From Pseudarthrobacter naphthalenicus (lineage in GTDB: Bacteria > Actinomycetota > Actinomycetes > Actinomycetales > Micrococcaceae): a stretch of DNA of 36,358 bases. Positions 1-6,921 of this stretch are shown in pieces. The stretch spans positions 1-36,358 of the forward strand of contig NZ_JARESG010000027.1 in NCBI RefSeq assembly GCF_029076445.1. Reading direction: 5' to 3'. The notes below the pieces were generated by a model that was not told where the DNA came from, made no database searches, and saw only the letters and a list, made by a program, of their open reading frames with translations. Every line of letters starts with the position of its first letter. Positions within the stretch are counted from its first letter, which is position 1. The translations under genes were made by a program, and so were the position numbers.

Positions 1-80
1 GCCGTCTGCGACTTCGCGAGCACCTCCAACAAAGCACGCTGGGAATCAGAAACCACCAAAGCAGGAGCAATGTTCGCCAT
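1..80 (-). CDS. IS630-like transposase, N-terminal fragment (runs off left edge)
   Basis: Reading leftward from an ATG at 80-78, the frame stays open to the window edge and gives 26 residues beginning MANIAPALVVSDSQRALLEV and continuing LAKSQT. This resembles the first helix of IS630-family transposases, where a short strand is followed by S-x-x-[QE]-R-x-x-L-E-x-[LW]-A-[KR]-S-[QR]-T-A ahead of the helix-turn-helix domain. The catalytic DDE domain lies outside the window. Base composition here is clearly lower in GC than in the neighbouring chromosomal genes, which fits a mobile element. No good ribosome binding site is visible before the ATG. The family call rests on a short stretch and is from memory of the family. 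Confidence 0.6.
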   Translation of the reverse strand, partial: MANIAPALVVSDSQRALLEVLAKSQT

Positions 81-130
81 GACACAAGCTTAACGCTCAA
101 AGCATCAACTATTTTGGAGACACACCACTA
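81..130. mobile_element. Probable terminal region of the IS630-like element, abutting the 3' end of yaaA
   Basis: About 47 bp of AT-rich non-coding DNA separate the transposase start from the yaaA stop codon (128-130). IS630/Tc1-type elements insert at TA dinucleotides. A TA lies exactly at the yaaA stop (minus-strand TAG, whose TA is at 129-130), so the element end may begin with the G at 128. The partner inverted repeat is outside the window, so the exact boundary is inferred. Confidence 0.4.
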
Positions 131-892
131 GTTGGGGAGGATGATGTTCAACGCATGCGGCGTGCGGGCTGAACCGTCCACAAGCTCCGCTTCCCATTTC
201 TCGCGGGCTGCCTTGAGCAGCTGAGCTGGTGTCTGCGGGGCCTTGCCGCGGCGGGACAGCAAATGCCGGGCCAATTCCCCGCGCGTGTACTTCGCGAAGT
301 GGCTCACCACCTTGCGTACACCGTTCACCTCGGTGAAAACGTTGACGGCTACGGTTTGCGCCGGCGGGGGCGCCCACGCCGCGGCGTAAGTGCTGGAGCG
401 GCAGTCCACCAGCAGGTGCCCGGCGGCCGCATCCGCGAGGGCCTCCGAAAGCTGCGGCTTCCAGAAAGAGGCGAGGCGGCCGACGTCGGGCAGTGCGGTT
501 CCCATCGACAGCCGGTACGCGGGCACCCGGTCAGCGAAGCGGATGGCGCCCCACAACGCGGAAACCACCAGCACCGATTCATCCGCCGTGCGGCGCTGTG
601 TCGGTGTCAGCGTCTTGTAACCGAGGGCGTCGTAAAGAACGCCCGAATAGATTTGGTGGGCAGGCGCCGCCGGTTCGGCATGGAGCCGGGTGTTGCGTTC
701 GACGTCGTCCCTGAGTGAGGCCCCGACGCCCAGCAAAGCGAGGGCGTCCTGGTGCGCGCTGACCGTCCCCAGTGCTTCGAGGACTTTCGCCCGGTACGGG
801 TTGAGCGCCGGAAAGCTCAGTGCGGGCCAGTCGACGGCGGACCCGCGGACTGCGGGGGTCTTTCCTTCGGAGGGGGGAAGCAGAATCAGCAC
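128..892 (-). CDS. yaaA: YaaA family (UPF0246/DUF328) peroxide-stress protein
   Basis: The 254-residue product starts MLILLPPSEGKT, the hallmark of YaaA, and contains the family stretches YSGVLYDALGY, VVSALWGAIRF, YRLSMGTALP and VVSHFAKYTRGELARHL. YaaA lowers intracellular iron and limits oxidative DNA damage in E. coli; the biochemical activity is less certain in actinobacteria. Length is close to the usual 250-260 residues. The start is GTG at 892: a TAGGAT -10 box (899-904) ends 6 nt upstream, so the mRNA is probably leaderless and no ribosome binding site is needed. The stop codon sits at the probable IS630 junction, so the last residues may have been altered by insertion. Confidence 0.9.
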   Translation of the reverse strand: MLILLPPSEGKTPAVRGSAVDWPALSFPALNPYRAKVLEALGTVSAHQDALALLGVGASLRDDVERNTRLHAEPAAPAHQIYSGVLYDALGYKTLTPTQRRTADESVLVVSALWGAIRFADRVPAYRLSMGTALPDVGRLASFWKPQLSEALADAAAGHLLVDCRSSTYAAAWAPPPAQTVAVNVFTEVNGVRKVVSHFAKYTRGELARHLLSRRGKAPQTPAQLLKAAREKWEAELVDGSARTPHALNIILPN

Positions 893-898
893 CGTACG

Positions 899-904
899 AT
901 CCTA
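899..904 (-). promoter_or_regulatory. -10 element of yaaA (leaderless start)
   Basis: TAGGAT on the minus strand is followed by 6 nt and then the GTG start of yaaA. No recognisable -35 is seen 16-18 nt upstream. Confidence 0.6.
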
Positions 905-953
905 CCGGCGACGGCGATACCACCCGGTAGCGCCGGTCCCGGCGCGTGGGTCT

Positions 954-1781
954 CTACGCAGCCTTGATGGGGGTGGCGGACGTAGCGCCGGGATTGTGGG
1001 CTTGGGCCGCCTGCGTTTCGCGTGCAAGGAACGCCGAGAGTTCGCCAATGGTACTCATCAGCGGGGCCGGGAAGACGACGGTGGAGTTCTTGTCCACCGC
1101 AATCTCCACGAGCGACTGCAGGTTCCGCAGCTGCAGGGCCAACGGGTGGGCCATCATGGTGTCCGAGGCCTCCCCGAGTGCGGCGGCCGCGATGGATTCG
1201 CCTTCAGCTGCGATGATCTTCGCCCGCTTCTCGCGCTCGGCCTCGGCCTGCCGCGCCATCGCCCGTTTCATCCCCTCAGGAAGCTGGATATCCTTCAGCT
1301 CAACCAGGGTCACCTCCACACCCCAGGCGAGAGTAAGCGCGTCCAGGATCTCGCGGATGTCGCTGTTGATTCGCTCGGTTTCGGACAGCGTCTGGTCCAG
1401 GCTGTGCCTGCCGACCACCTTCCGGAGCGTGGTCTGGGCGATCTGGTTGATCGCCGCCGCGACGTTCTCGATGGCGACCACTGACTTCACGGCGTCCACA
1501 ACGCGGTAGTAGGCCACGGCGGAGATGTCCACGCTGACGTTGTCCTGGGTGATGATTCCCTGTGACTGGATCGGCATGGTCACGATCCGCAGGCTGACCA
1601 GGTGAAGCCTGTCAACCACTGGAATGATGAAGCGCAGGCCCGGCATGCGGACCCCGGCCACGCGGCCCAGCCGGAACAACACGCCCTGCTCGTACTGGCG
1701 CACAATCCTCACCGACATCCTGGCGAGGATGATCAGGACAAGGAGGACAAGGACAAGCACAACAACGGCGGTGAGGTCCAT
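954..1781 (-). CDS. SPFH/band-7 (stomatin/prohibitin-like) membrane protein
   Basis: The 275-residue product starts MDLTAVVVLVLVLLVLIILA, a single N-terminal membrane anchor. It continues with the stomatin pattern VRIVRQYEQGVLFRLGR...PGLRFIIPVVDR, then a band-7 domain (TMPIQSQGIITQDNVSV; LRKVVGRHSLDQTLSETERIN; WGVEVTLVELKDIQLPEGM) and an AEAEREKRAKIIAAEGE coiled coil. Such proteins form oligomeric membrane scaffolds and often partner with NfeD proteins, but no nfeD is seen here. The ATG at 1781 was chosen because GGGAAG lies about 7 nt upstream and the band-7 protein conventionally starts at the membrane helix. The frame stays open further upstream, but that extension would run across rnpB. 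Confidence 0.9.
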   Translation of the reverse strand: MDLTAVVVLVLVLLVLIILARMSVRIVRQYEQGVLFRLGRVAGVRMPGLRFIIPVVDRLHLVSLRIVTMPIQSQGIITQDNVSVDISAVAYYRVVDAVKSVVAIENVAAAINQIAQTTLRKVVGRHSLDQTLSETERINSDIREILDALTLAWGVEVTLVELKDIQLPEGMKRAMARQAEAEREKRAKIIAAEGESIAAAALGEASDTMMAHPLALQLRNLQSLVEIAVDKNSTVVFPAPLMSTIGELSAFLARETQAAQAHNPGATSATPIKAA

Positions 1782-1898
1782 ACGATCACTTCCCGGCTTG
1801 GATGGTCCCCGGGCCGTGACCAGCGGCCGGTTCCTCCCTCCATTGTCCCACTTGGGCCCCGGAAAGGAACCAACGACGGCGGTGCCTCCTTCCCCCGG

Positions 1899-1904
1899 TA
1901 GACT
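1899..1904 (+). promoter_or_regulatory. -10 element of rnpB
   Basis: TAGACT ends 6 nt before the first base of the P1 helix of RNase P RNA (1911), which matches the expected transcription start distance. No strong -35 is visible. Confidence 0.5.
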
Positions 1905-1910
1905 GGGTTC

Positions 1911-2300
1911 CGGATGGGTTGACCAGGCGGCCGCGCGCCACGCAAGTGGCTCGAGGAACGTCCGGGCTCCACAGGGCAGGGTGGTGGGTAACGCCCACTC
2001 GGGGTAACCCGCAGGCCAGTGCCACAGAGAACAGACCGCCTGCGTCTTCCGGCAACGGAAGGCAGCAGGTAAGGGTGAAACGGTGGTGTAAGAGACCACC
2101 AGCTTCCCGGGTGACCGGGAAGGCTAGGTAAACCCCACCCGGAGCAAGGCCAGACAGGACACGATTGAGGGCTGCCCGCCCGAGTGTCCGGGTAGGCCGC
2201 TGGAGGGCGTCGGCAACGGCGTCCGTAGATGGATGGCCGCTACTCCCGCGCTGGTAACGGCGGGGGAGCACAGAACCCGGCGTATCGGTCAACCCATCCG
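1911..2300 (+). ncRNA. rnpB: RNase P RNA, bacterial type A
   Basis: The ends pair perfectly as helix P1: 1911-1924 (CGGATGGGTTGACC) with 2287-2300. Inside are the conserved core GAGGAACGTCCGGGCTCC, the ACAGGGCAGGGTGGTGGGTAACGCC segment (split across P-helices), the CCACAGAGAACAGACCGCC block and the 3' AACCCGGCGTATCGGTC segment. The length of about 390 nt fits actinobacterial type A RNA. The RNA is the catalytic subunit that cleaves 5' leaders from pre-tRNAs, and its substrates here include the four tRNAs in this window. Confidence 0.95.
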
Positions 2301-2399
2301 CTCAAACTGCCATGGCTGGCATGTGAGTGACTTCACGTCGGCCGCGGCTGTCGCGGGCAGGGACCCCGCTTAGAATAGAGAACGAACGTAGAAGTTCCG
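2301..2399 (+). other. rnpB-gap spacer, first part
   Basis: No gene is seen. It includes a possible promoter with TAGAAT at 2371-2376 and a weak CTGTCG -35 at 2348-2353 (17-bp spacer), which could drive the downstream leader and gap. Confidence 0.3.
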
Positions 2400-2434
2400 C
2401 CACCGGGTCTGCGTTCGCAGCCGGTGGTTTTCTT
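2400..2434 (+). terminator. Intrinsic terminator or leader hairpin between rnpB and gap
   Basis: CCACCGG (2400-2406) pairs with CCGGTGG (2421-2427), and the inner CTGCG/CGCAG arms extend the stem almost to a 2-nt loop. A TTTTCTTT tract follows immediately. This is a textbook intrinsic terminator. It may end rnpB transcription, or attenuate gap if the TAGAAT promoter at 2371 is used. Confidence 0.7.
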
Positions 2435-2447
2435 TACGCGTCTCCAC

Positions 2448-2534
2448 GGCACCCGGGATGTACAGAATCCCGCGGGTGCCAGAGCCCCTGGTCAACGTCA
2501 GGTGGCCTACAACCGCATACGAGGACGTATGCGG
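2448..2534 (+). promoter_or_regulatory. Two further inverted repeats in the gap leader
   Basis: GGCACCC (2448-2454) pairs with GGGTGCC (2474-2480), with an inner GGGA/TCCC. Further down, CCGCATAC (2513-2520) pairs perfectly with GTATGCGG (2527-2534) around a GAGGAC loop. The second stem ends 7 nt before the gap ribosome binding site GAGGAAGG (2542-2549), so it could affect translation or act as a repressor site. Confidence 0.45.
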
Positions 2535-2556
2535 CTGAACCGAGGAAGGTAGTTCT

Positions 2557-4035
2557 GTGAGCCAGACGTCAGATTCTTGTCTTGATACGTGGATGGGCCG
2601 GGAGGCTCTCGCTGAGGCGATGATTCCGGTGATTGGCCGGCTGTACCGCGAAAACAACGTGGTGACCAGCATCCACGGCCGCAGCCTGATCAATAAGTCC
2701 ACCATGAACATCCTGAAGGCGCACCGGTTTGCCCGCCGCATGAGCAACACCGAGCTGCTCCTCGAGGAGACGGCACCGCTGCTGAACACCCTGGCGCAGC
2801 TGGACCTTGGTGCTGCTGCCATCGACGTGGCCCGCCTGGCCGAAAAGTACAAGCTTGAAGGCAACGGCGCGTCCTTGGAGGAGTTCCTCCGCGCCGAACT
2901 GGCCGACGTTGTGGGCAAGCGCGGCGCCGACGACCGGACCAGCACCGACGTTGTGCTCTACGGCTTTGGCCGGATCGGCCGCCTGCTGGCCCGCCTCCTG
3001 ATCGAAAAGGCCGGCGGCGGCCACGGCCTGCGCCTGCGTGCCATCGTGGTCCGCCGCGGATCGGACAAGGACCTTACCAAGCGTGCCAGCCTGCTGCGCC
3101 GCGACTCGGTCCACGGCTCCTTCGAAGGCACCATCCGGGTGGACGAGGACGCCAACACCATCACCGCCAACGGTGTGCAGGTCCAGGTCATCTACTCGGA
3201 CAACCCGGCCACGATCGACTACACCGCCTACGGCATCAAGGATGCCCTGGTGGTGGACAACACCGGCCGCTGGCGCGACGCCGAGGGCCTGTCCCAGCAC
3301 CTGCAGAGCAAAGGCGTTGCCCGCGTACTCCTCACCGCTCCCGGCAAGGGCGCGCTGAAGAACATTGTGCACGGCATCAACCACGGCAGCATCGAGGACA
3401 CCGACCAGATCGTCTCGGCGGCCTCCTGCACCACCAACGCCATCACCCCGGTCCTGAAGGCCATCAACGACAAATTCGGCGTGATCCACGGACACGTCGA
3501 GACCGTCCACTCCTTCACCAATGACCAGAACCTGATCGACAACTTCCACAAGGGTGACCGCCGCGGCCGCTCCGCCGCGCTGAACATGGTCATCACCGAG
3601 ACCGGTGCCGCCACCGCCGTCGCGAAGGCGCTCCCGGAACTCCAGGGCAAGCTCTCCGGCAGTTCCATCCGCGTCCCCACCCCGGACGTCTCCCTGGCCA
3701 TCCTGAACCTGAGCCTGGAAAACGGCACCACCAAGGATGAGGTGAACGATTACCTGCGCCAGATGTCCCTGCATTCGGACCTGCGCAAGCAGATCGACTA
3801 CATCGATTCGCCCGAGGTCGTGTCCACGGACTTCGTCGGTTCCCGCCGGGCCGGCATCGTGGATGGCCTTGCCACCATCTCCAACGACAAGAACGTCATC
3901 CTGTACGTCTGGTACGACAACGAGTTCGGCTACAGCTGCCAGGTTGTCCGGGTCATGGAGGAAATGGCCGGCGTCAACCCGCCGTCCTTCCCCGCCAAGG
4001 AACCTGCCGCTGCCCTGGCCGCAATCGCCGTCTGA
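2557..4035 (+). CDS. gap: Glyceraldehyde-3-phosphate dehydrogenase, long N-terminally extended form
   Basis: The 492-residue product has a GAPDH domain beginning near residue 130: GFGRIGR (136-142) in the Rossmann fold, SAASCTTN (287-294) with catalytic Cys291, the TVHSFTNDQ stretch with the catalytic His near 318, and WYDNEFGYS near 452-460. About 125 residues precede the domain; that helical segment is characteristic of the ~480-aa GapB/GapX-type enzymes of Corynebacterium and relatives, which there act mainly in gluconeogenesis. Cofactor preference cannot be read safely. The GTG start at 2557 has a strong GAGGAAGG 7 nt upstream. It stands alone downstream of rnpB with a structured leader, and a strong hairpin follows it. 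Confidence 0.93.
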   Translation: MSQTSDSCLDTWMGREALAEAMIPVIGRLYRENNVVTSIHGRSLINKSTMNILKAHRFARRMSNTELLLEETAPLLNTLAQLDLGAAAIDVARLAEKYKLEGNGASLEEFLRAELADVVGKRGADDRTSTDVVLYGFGRIGRLLARLLIEKAGGGHGLRLRAIVVRRGSDKDLTKRASLLRRDSVHGSFEGTIRVDEDANTITANGVQVQVIYSDNPATIDYTAYGIKDALVVDNTGRWRDAEGLSQHLQSKGVARVLLTAPGKGALKNIVHGINHGSIEDTDQIVSAASCTTNAITPVLKAINDKFGVIHGHVETVHSFTNDQNLIDNFHKGDRRGRSAALNMVITETGAATAVAKALPELQGKLSGSSIRVPTPDVSLAILNLSLENGTTKDEVNDYLRQMSLHSDLRKQIDYIDSPEVVSTDFVGSRRAGIVDGLATISNDKNVILYVWYDNEFGYSCQVVRVMEEMAGVNPPSFPAKEPAAALAAIAV

Positions 4036-4073
4036 CTAACGGCTGGGCAGGCCTGTGGCTGTGTTCCCAGCCA

Positions 4074-4107
4074 ATTCCCGGCTGATTCGCTGGAATCAGC
4101 CGGGAAT
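4074..4107 (+). terminator. Strong hairpin after gap
   Basis: A perfect 14-bp stem, ATTCCCGGCTGATT (4074-4087) with its complement at 4094-4107, encloses a 6-nt loop. No T-run follows, which is common for actinobacterial terminators. Confidence 0.65.
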
Positions 4108-4125
4108 CGGGACCACACTGGTGCC

Positions 4126-4329
4126 ATGGATAACGAGACGCTTCACGAGACCACCCTTGAACACGCCCTTGATGTCGCCAAAGCCAATCATAAGGAAGCT
4201 GCCAGGCTTCTTGAGCAGGCACGTGCCGCCCATGCTGCCGGCGACGTCGGCGAAGACCGCGTTCAGCAGCTGGAAAGCCTCCTGCATTTGGCCGAAGAGG
4301 ACCTTCGCCGCGTAATCCGGGAGCAGTAG
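4126..4329 (+). CDS. Small helical (coiled-coil) protein of unknown function
   Basis: The 67-residue product is rich in Ala, Glu and Leu and reads as two long amphipathic helices (about 12-37 and 43-66) around a GDVGED turn; no membrane segment or signal is present. It has no cysteine and a net acidic charge. I do not recognise a named family. It sits 18 nt after the gap terminator hairpin and about 100 nt before the HNH gene, on the same strand. No good ribosome binding site is seen before the ATG at 4126. Codon use matches the neighbours, with strong third-position G/C, which supports it being real. Confidence 0.6.
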   Translation: MDNETLHETTLEHALDVAKANHKEAARLLEQARAAHAAGDVGEDRVQQLESLLHLAEEDLRRVIREQ

Positions 4330-4386
4330 TTCCGGCCACCCTTCCTCCCCACTGTGGATAACCGCCGCCGTGTCTGTGGGGTGGCC

Positions 4387-4392
4387 TAGGCT
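4387..4392 (+). promoter_or_regulatory. Candidate -10 for the HNH nuclease gene
   Basis: TAGGCT lies about 38 nt before the ATG at 4431, which would leave a short leader containing GGAAGAG. Confidence 0.35.
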
Positions 4393-4430
4393 CTTCTGGT
4401 GGATGACATAACCGGAAGAGTTCCCGAGCC

Positions 4431-5228
4431 ATGACTGCCAGTTGGAGCGCCTATCGCCGGGCGCGCCGGCGCTCGAGGCAGGCGTGGGCCTTGCTGGTCC
4501 TTCTTGGGCTCTCGACGCTGGCAGCCGGAGTGTGGTTTTTCACGGCCGGCCAGTTCGCCGCTGTTGAGCCTGCTGTTAGCGGGCCGAGCGAAGCGCCGGT
4601 GTTTGACGCGGCCTGGATGAAGCCGGTGGTGCCTGTATATCCGGTCCCGCAGGGGAGCGCCAGGGCTGCCCTGGAGGGGTTGGCTGTCAAGGGGCGTGCC
4701 TCTAAGGACACCTATCGGCGCGAAGCGTTTGGGCAAGCGTGGCAGGACGTCGACCGGAACGGCTGCGACACCCGCAACGACATTCTCCGGCGGGACCTCA
4801 CAGGAGTGGGCTTCACGGAAGGGTCCAAGTGCAAGGTGACGTCGGGATCCATCGTGGAGCCCTACACGGGTAGGGCCGTGGAGTTCCGTCGCGGGCCGGA
4901 GAGCAGCAAGGAACTCCAGATTGACCATGTTGTGGCGCTCGGTGACGCGTGGCAGAAAGGCGCGCAGGCTCTGACGCTGCAGCAGCGTCAGAGCCTTGCG
5001 AACGATCCGCTGAACCTTATGGCTGCGGACGGGCCGGCGAATCAGGAAAAGGGCGCCGGTGACGCCGCTACCTGGCTGCCGAAGAACAAGAACATCCGCT
5101 GCCACTATGTGGCCCGCCAGATTTCAGTGAAGGCGTCTTACGGCCTGTGGATCACCCAGCCGGAGAAGGAAGCGATGCGACGGGTTCTGGACTCTTGCCC
5201 GGACCAGCCCACCGTCGCGGCAAGGTAA
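4431..5228 (+). CDS. Membrane-anchored or secreted HNH nuclease (DUF1524/GmrSD C-terminal-like)
   Basis: The 265-residue product has a basic N-terminus and a hydrophobic helix at about 19-37, so the catalytic part probably faces outside. The nuclease core reads ELQIDHVVALGDAW (161-174), NDPLNLMAADGPANQEKG (191-208), then AATWLPKNKNIRCHYVARQ (212-230). The Asp-His pair at 165-166 and the Asn/Lys-bearing second half match the His-Me finger of DUF1524 proteins. Family members of this secreted type are common in actinobacteria and streptomycetes and probably degrade extracellular DNA; this is inference. GGAAGAG lies upstream of the ATG. A perfect 13-bp inverted repeat lies within the coding sequence at 4967-4995, next to the catalytic region. 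Confidence 0.85.
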   Translation: MTASWSAYRRARRRSRQAWALLVLLGLSTLAAGVWFFTAGQFAAVEPAVSGPSEAPVFDAAWMKPVVPVYPVPQGSARAALEGLAVKGRASKDTYRREAFGQAWQDVDRNGCDTRNDILRRDLTGVGFTEGSKCKVTSGSIVEPYTGRAVEFRRGPESSKELQIDHVVALGDAWQKGAQALTLQQRQSLANDPLNLMAADGPANQEKGAGDAATWLPKNKNIRCHYVARQISVKASYGLWITQPEKEAMRRVLDSCPDQPTVAAR

Positions 5229-5254
5229 GCGCCACCCCAACTGCCTCCGCTGCC

Positions 5255-5827
5255 TCAGTGCCCGAACGGGTCGGGGTCCACACCCGGCATCCAGGTCAGA
5301 CCCGGAACGCCCCACCCGCTCTTCTTGGCCAGCTTTTTGGCTTTGCGTGAATAACGGTCCAGCAGCCGGTCCACATACAGTTTGCCGTCCAAATGGTCGT
5401 ATTCATGTTGGATTACCCGCGCGAACCAGCCCGTCGCTTCAAAGTCGACCGGCTGCCCGTTGCCGTCGAAGCCCTGGACACGGGCCCACTCCGCGCGTTT
5501 GAGCGGGAACTGGCCGCCCGGGAAGGACAGGCAGCCCTCTTCCTCTTCATCGGGGTCAGGCAGTGCGCCCGAAACTTTGGAGAGCGTTAGGACCGGGTTC
5601 ACCAGCACGCCGGCCGGGGGAGCGCCGTCCTCGTTCGCGTACTTGTAGACGAAAATTCGCTTGCCTACGCCCACCTGGGGGGCCGCCAGGCCCACACCGT
5701 TGGCAGCATCATTGGTTTCGAACATATCGGCAATCAGGGTGCGCAGTTCATCGTCGAACTCCTCCACCTCGGCGGCACGGCGGTGAAGTACCGGTTCTCC
5801 CCAGATGGTGATCGGCAGAACTGTCAT
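5255..5827 (-). CDS. def: Peptide deformylase
   Basis: The 190-residue product has the three PDF motifs in order: GVGLAAPQ (44-51), EEGCLSFP (96-103) and QHEYDHLDG (140-148). The Cys and two His bind the metal and the Glu of HEYDH is catalytic. The enzyme removes the formyl group from nascent protein N-termini at the ribosome exit. The ATG at 5827 was chosen because GAAGGG lies about 8-9 nt upstream and homologues start at this MxxLPIxxxGxPVL block. The C-terminal tail (KSGWGVPGLTWMPG) is the extended tail typical of actinobacterial enzymes. It lies downstream of tRNA-His on the same strand but is separated from it by a strong terminator. Confidence 0.96.
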   Translation of the reverse strand: MTVLPITIWGEPVLHRRAAEVEEFDDELRTLIADMFETNDAANGVGLAAPQVGVGKRIFVYKYANEDGAPPAGVLVNPVLTLSKVSGALPDPDEEEEGCLSFPGGQFPLKRAEWARVQGFDGNGQPVDFEATGWFARVIQHEYDHLDGKLYVDRLLDRYSRKAKKLAKKSGWGVPGLTWMPGVDPDPFGH

Positions 5828-5871
5828 GGCGGTGACCCTTCGTGCGTGCGGCATGGTGCCGGCATTTGTGC

Positions 5872-5906
5872 AAAAAAGAAGGCCGTACCGGATATCCGGT
5901 ACGGCC
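5872..5906 (-). terminator. Terminator of tRNA-His
   Basis: Positions 5881-5906 form a perfect 26-bp palindrome (GGCCGTACCGGAT and its complement). On the minus strand it is followed by TTCTTTTTT (5872-5880), a strong intrinsic terminator. Confidence 0.85.
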
Positions 5907-5940
5907 TCCAAACTGACGGCTTCTTCTGCCGTCCTATGAG

Positions 5941-6014
5941 GGTGAGCTACGGGGGTTGAACCCGCGACCTCCTGGACCACAACCAGGCGCTCTGCCAACT
6001 GAGCTAAGCCCACC
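5941..6014 (-). tRNA. tRNA-His (GTG)
   Basis: On the minus strand the acceptor arms GTGGGCT and AGCTCAC pair, the anticodon loop is TTGTGGT (anticodon GTG), and the T-loop is TTCAACC. The extra G at position -1 (6014) opposite C73 (5941), the tRNA-His identity element, is encoded. No CCA is encoded. Confidence 0.95.
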
Positions 6015-6140
6015 ATGTGCCTGCAGTGTTCCGGTGACCCGGTCCTCTGGAAAGGCAACTCAAATAGCTTACCTGCTGTTCGGCGATGGTTGTGCCACTT
6101 TTGCCCTTTTCGCGGAAAATTCCCGGAAACGTGGCGCAGA

Positions 6141-6761
6141 TTACTCTGCCGGGGCCTGCCCGCCGGTGATCCGCTGGGCAATGCCGCGTGCTGTGGCGCT
6201 GTCCGGTCCGGGGGCCGCAACAAAAACGGCCTCGCGGTAGTAGCGCAGCTCGTCAATGGAGTCTTTGATGTCGCCGAGGGCCCGGTGCCCGCCCTTCTTG
6301 GCGGGGGACTGGAAGTAGGCCCGGGCAAACCAGCGCCGGGAGAGTTCCTTGATGGTGCTGACATCGATGACCCGGTAGTGCAGGTGCTCTACCACGGCCG
6401 GCATGTCCCGCGAGAGGAAGACGCGGTCTGTTCCCACGGAGTTGCCGCCCAGCGGAGCCTTACGGGGATCCGGAACCCACTTTTCGATGTATTCCATGAC
6501 GGCGGCCTCCGCTTCAGCCATGGTCTTGCCGTGCGGCAATTCCTCAAGCAGCCCGGAGCGGGTGTGCATGTCCCGGACGAAGTCGTTCATCTGGGCGAGG
6601 GCGGCGTCCTCCGGTTTGATGACAACGTCCACTCCATCGCCCAGGATATTCAGCTCCGAGTCCGTCACCAGTGCCGCCACCTCGATCAGGGCGTCGTTCT
6701 TGATGTCCAGGCCAGTCATTTCGCAGTCGATCCAGACGATGCGTTCGTTAGTTATAGGCAC
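6141..6761 (-). CDS. orn: Oligoribonuclease (DEDDh 3'-5' exonuclease)
   Basis: The 206-residue product has the Exo I motif WIDCEMTGLD (10-19, metal ligands D12 and E14), the VGTDRVFLSRDMP block (D112) and GGHRALGDI (157-165, H159 and D164). These are the four acidic residues plus His of DEDDh nucleases. Orn degrades 2-5-nt RNAs, including pGpG, to mononucleotides and is usually essential. Family length is 180-200, so this one has a slightly extended C-terminus. The GTG start at 6761 lies 6 nt after TAGGCT (minus strand), so a leaderless mRNA is likely. It is divergent from mptB. Confidence 0.95.
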   Translation of the reverse strand: MPITNERIVWIDCEMTGLDIKNDALIEVAALVTDSELNILGDGVDVVIKPEDAALAQMNDFVRDMHTRSGLLEELPHGKTMAEAEAAVMEYIEKWVPDPRKAPLGGNSVGTDRVFLSRDMPAVVEHLHYRVIDVSTIKELSRRWFARAYFQSPAKKGGHRALGDIKDSIDELRYYREAVFVAAPGPDSATARGIAQRITGGQAPAE

Positions 6762-6767
6762 CGGACC

Positions 6768-6773
6768 AGCCTA
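6768..6773 (-). promoter_or_regulatory. -10 element of orn (leaderless start)
   Basis: TAGGCT on the minus strand, then 6 nt, then the GTG start of orn. Confidence 0.6.
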
Positions 6774-6800
6774 CCGTTTAGCTCCGCTGCAACCGTCCGA

Positions 6801-6809
6801 TGCTAGGAT
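6801..6809 (+). promoter_or_regulatory. Extended -10 promoter for mptB
   Basis: TGCTAGGAT is an extended -10 (TGN-TANNNT) on the plus strand. It would leave a leader of roughly 105 nt before the chosen mptB ATG, so an earlier start such as GTG 6856 is also possible. Confidence 0.45.
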
Positions 6810-6921
6810 TTCGGAGACAGAGGGGCTGGGATTGCGGCCGCTGTGCTGTGCCTTCGTGGCCCGGGCGGCTACCGCGGCCCGCTGGGTCGAAGCGCTGAAA
6901 GCAAAGAGATTGGATCCTGAG

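Noticed and set aside
1782..2099. An upstream extension of the SPFH frame
   Set aside because: It would read through rnpB, and a good ribosome binding site exists before the ATG at 1781.
2569..3774. A 401-codon minus-strand frame opposite gap
   Set aside because: Antisense of a clearly recognised GAPDH.
4353..4361. TGTGGATAA, a perfect match to the E. coli DnaA box, upstream of the HNH gene
   Set aside because: A single 9-mer is expected by chance in a window of this size; no cluster and no origin features.
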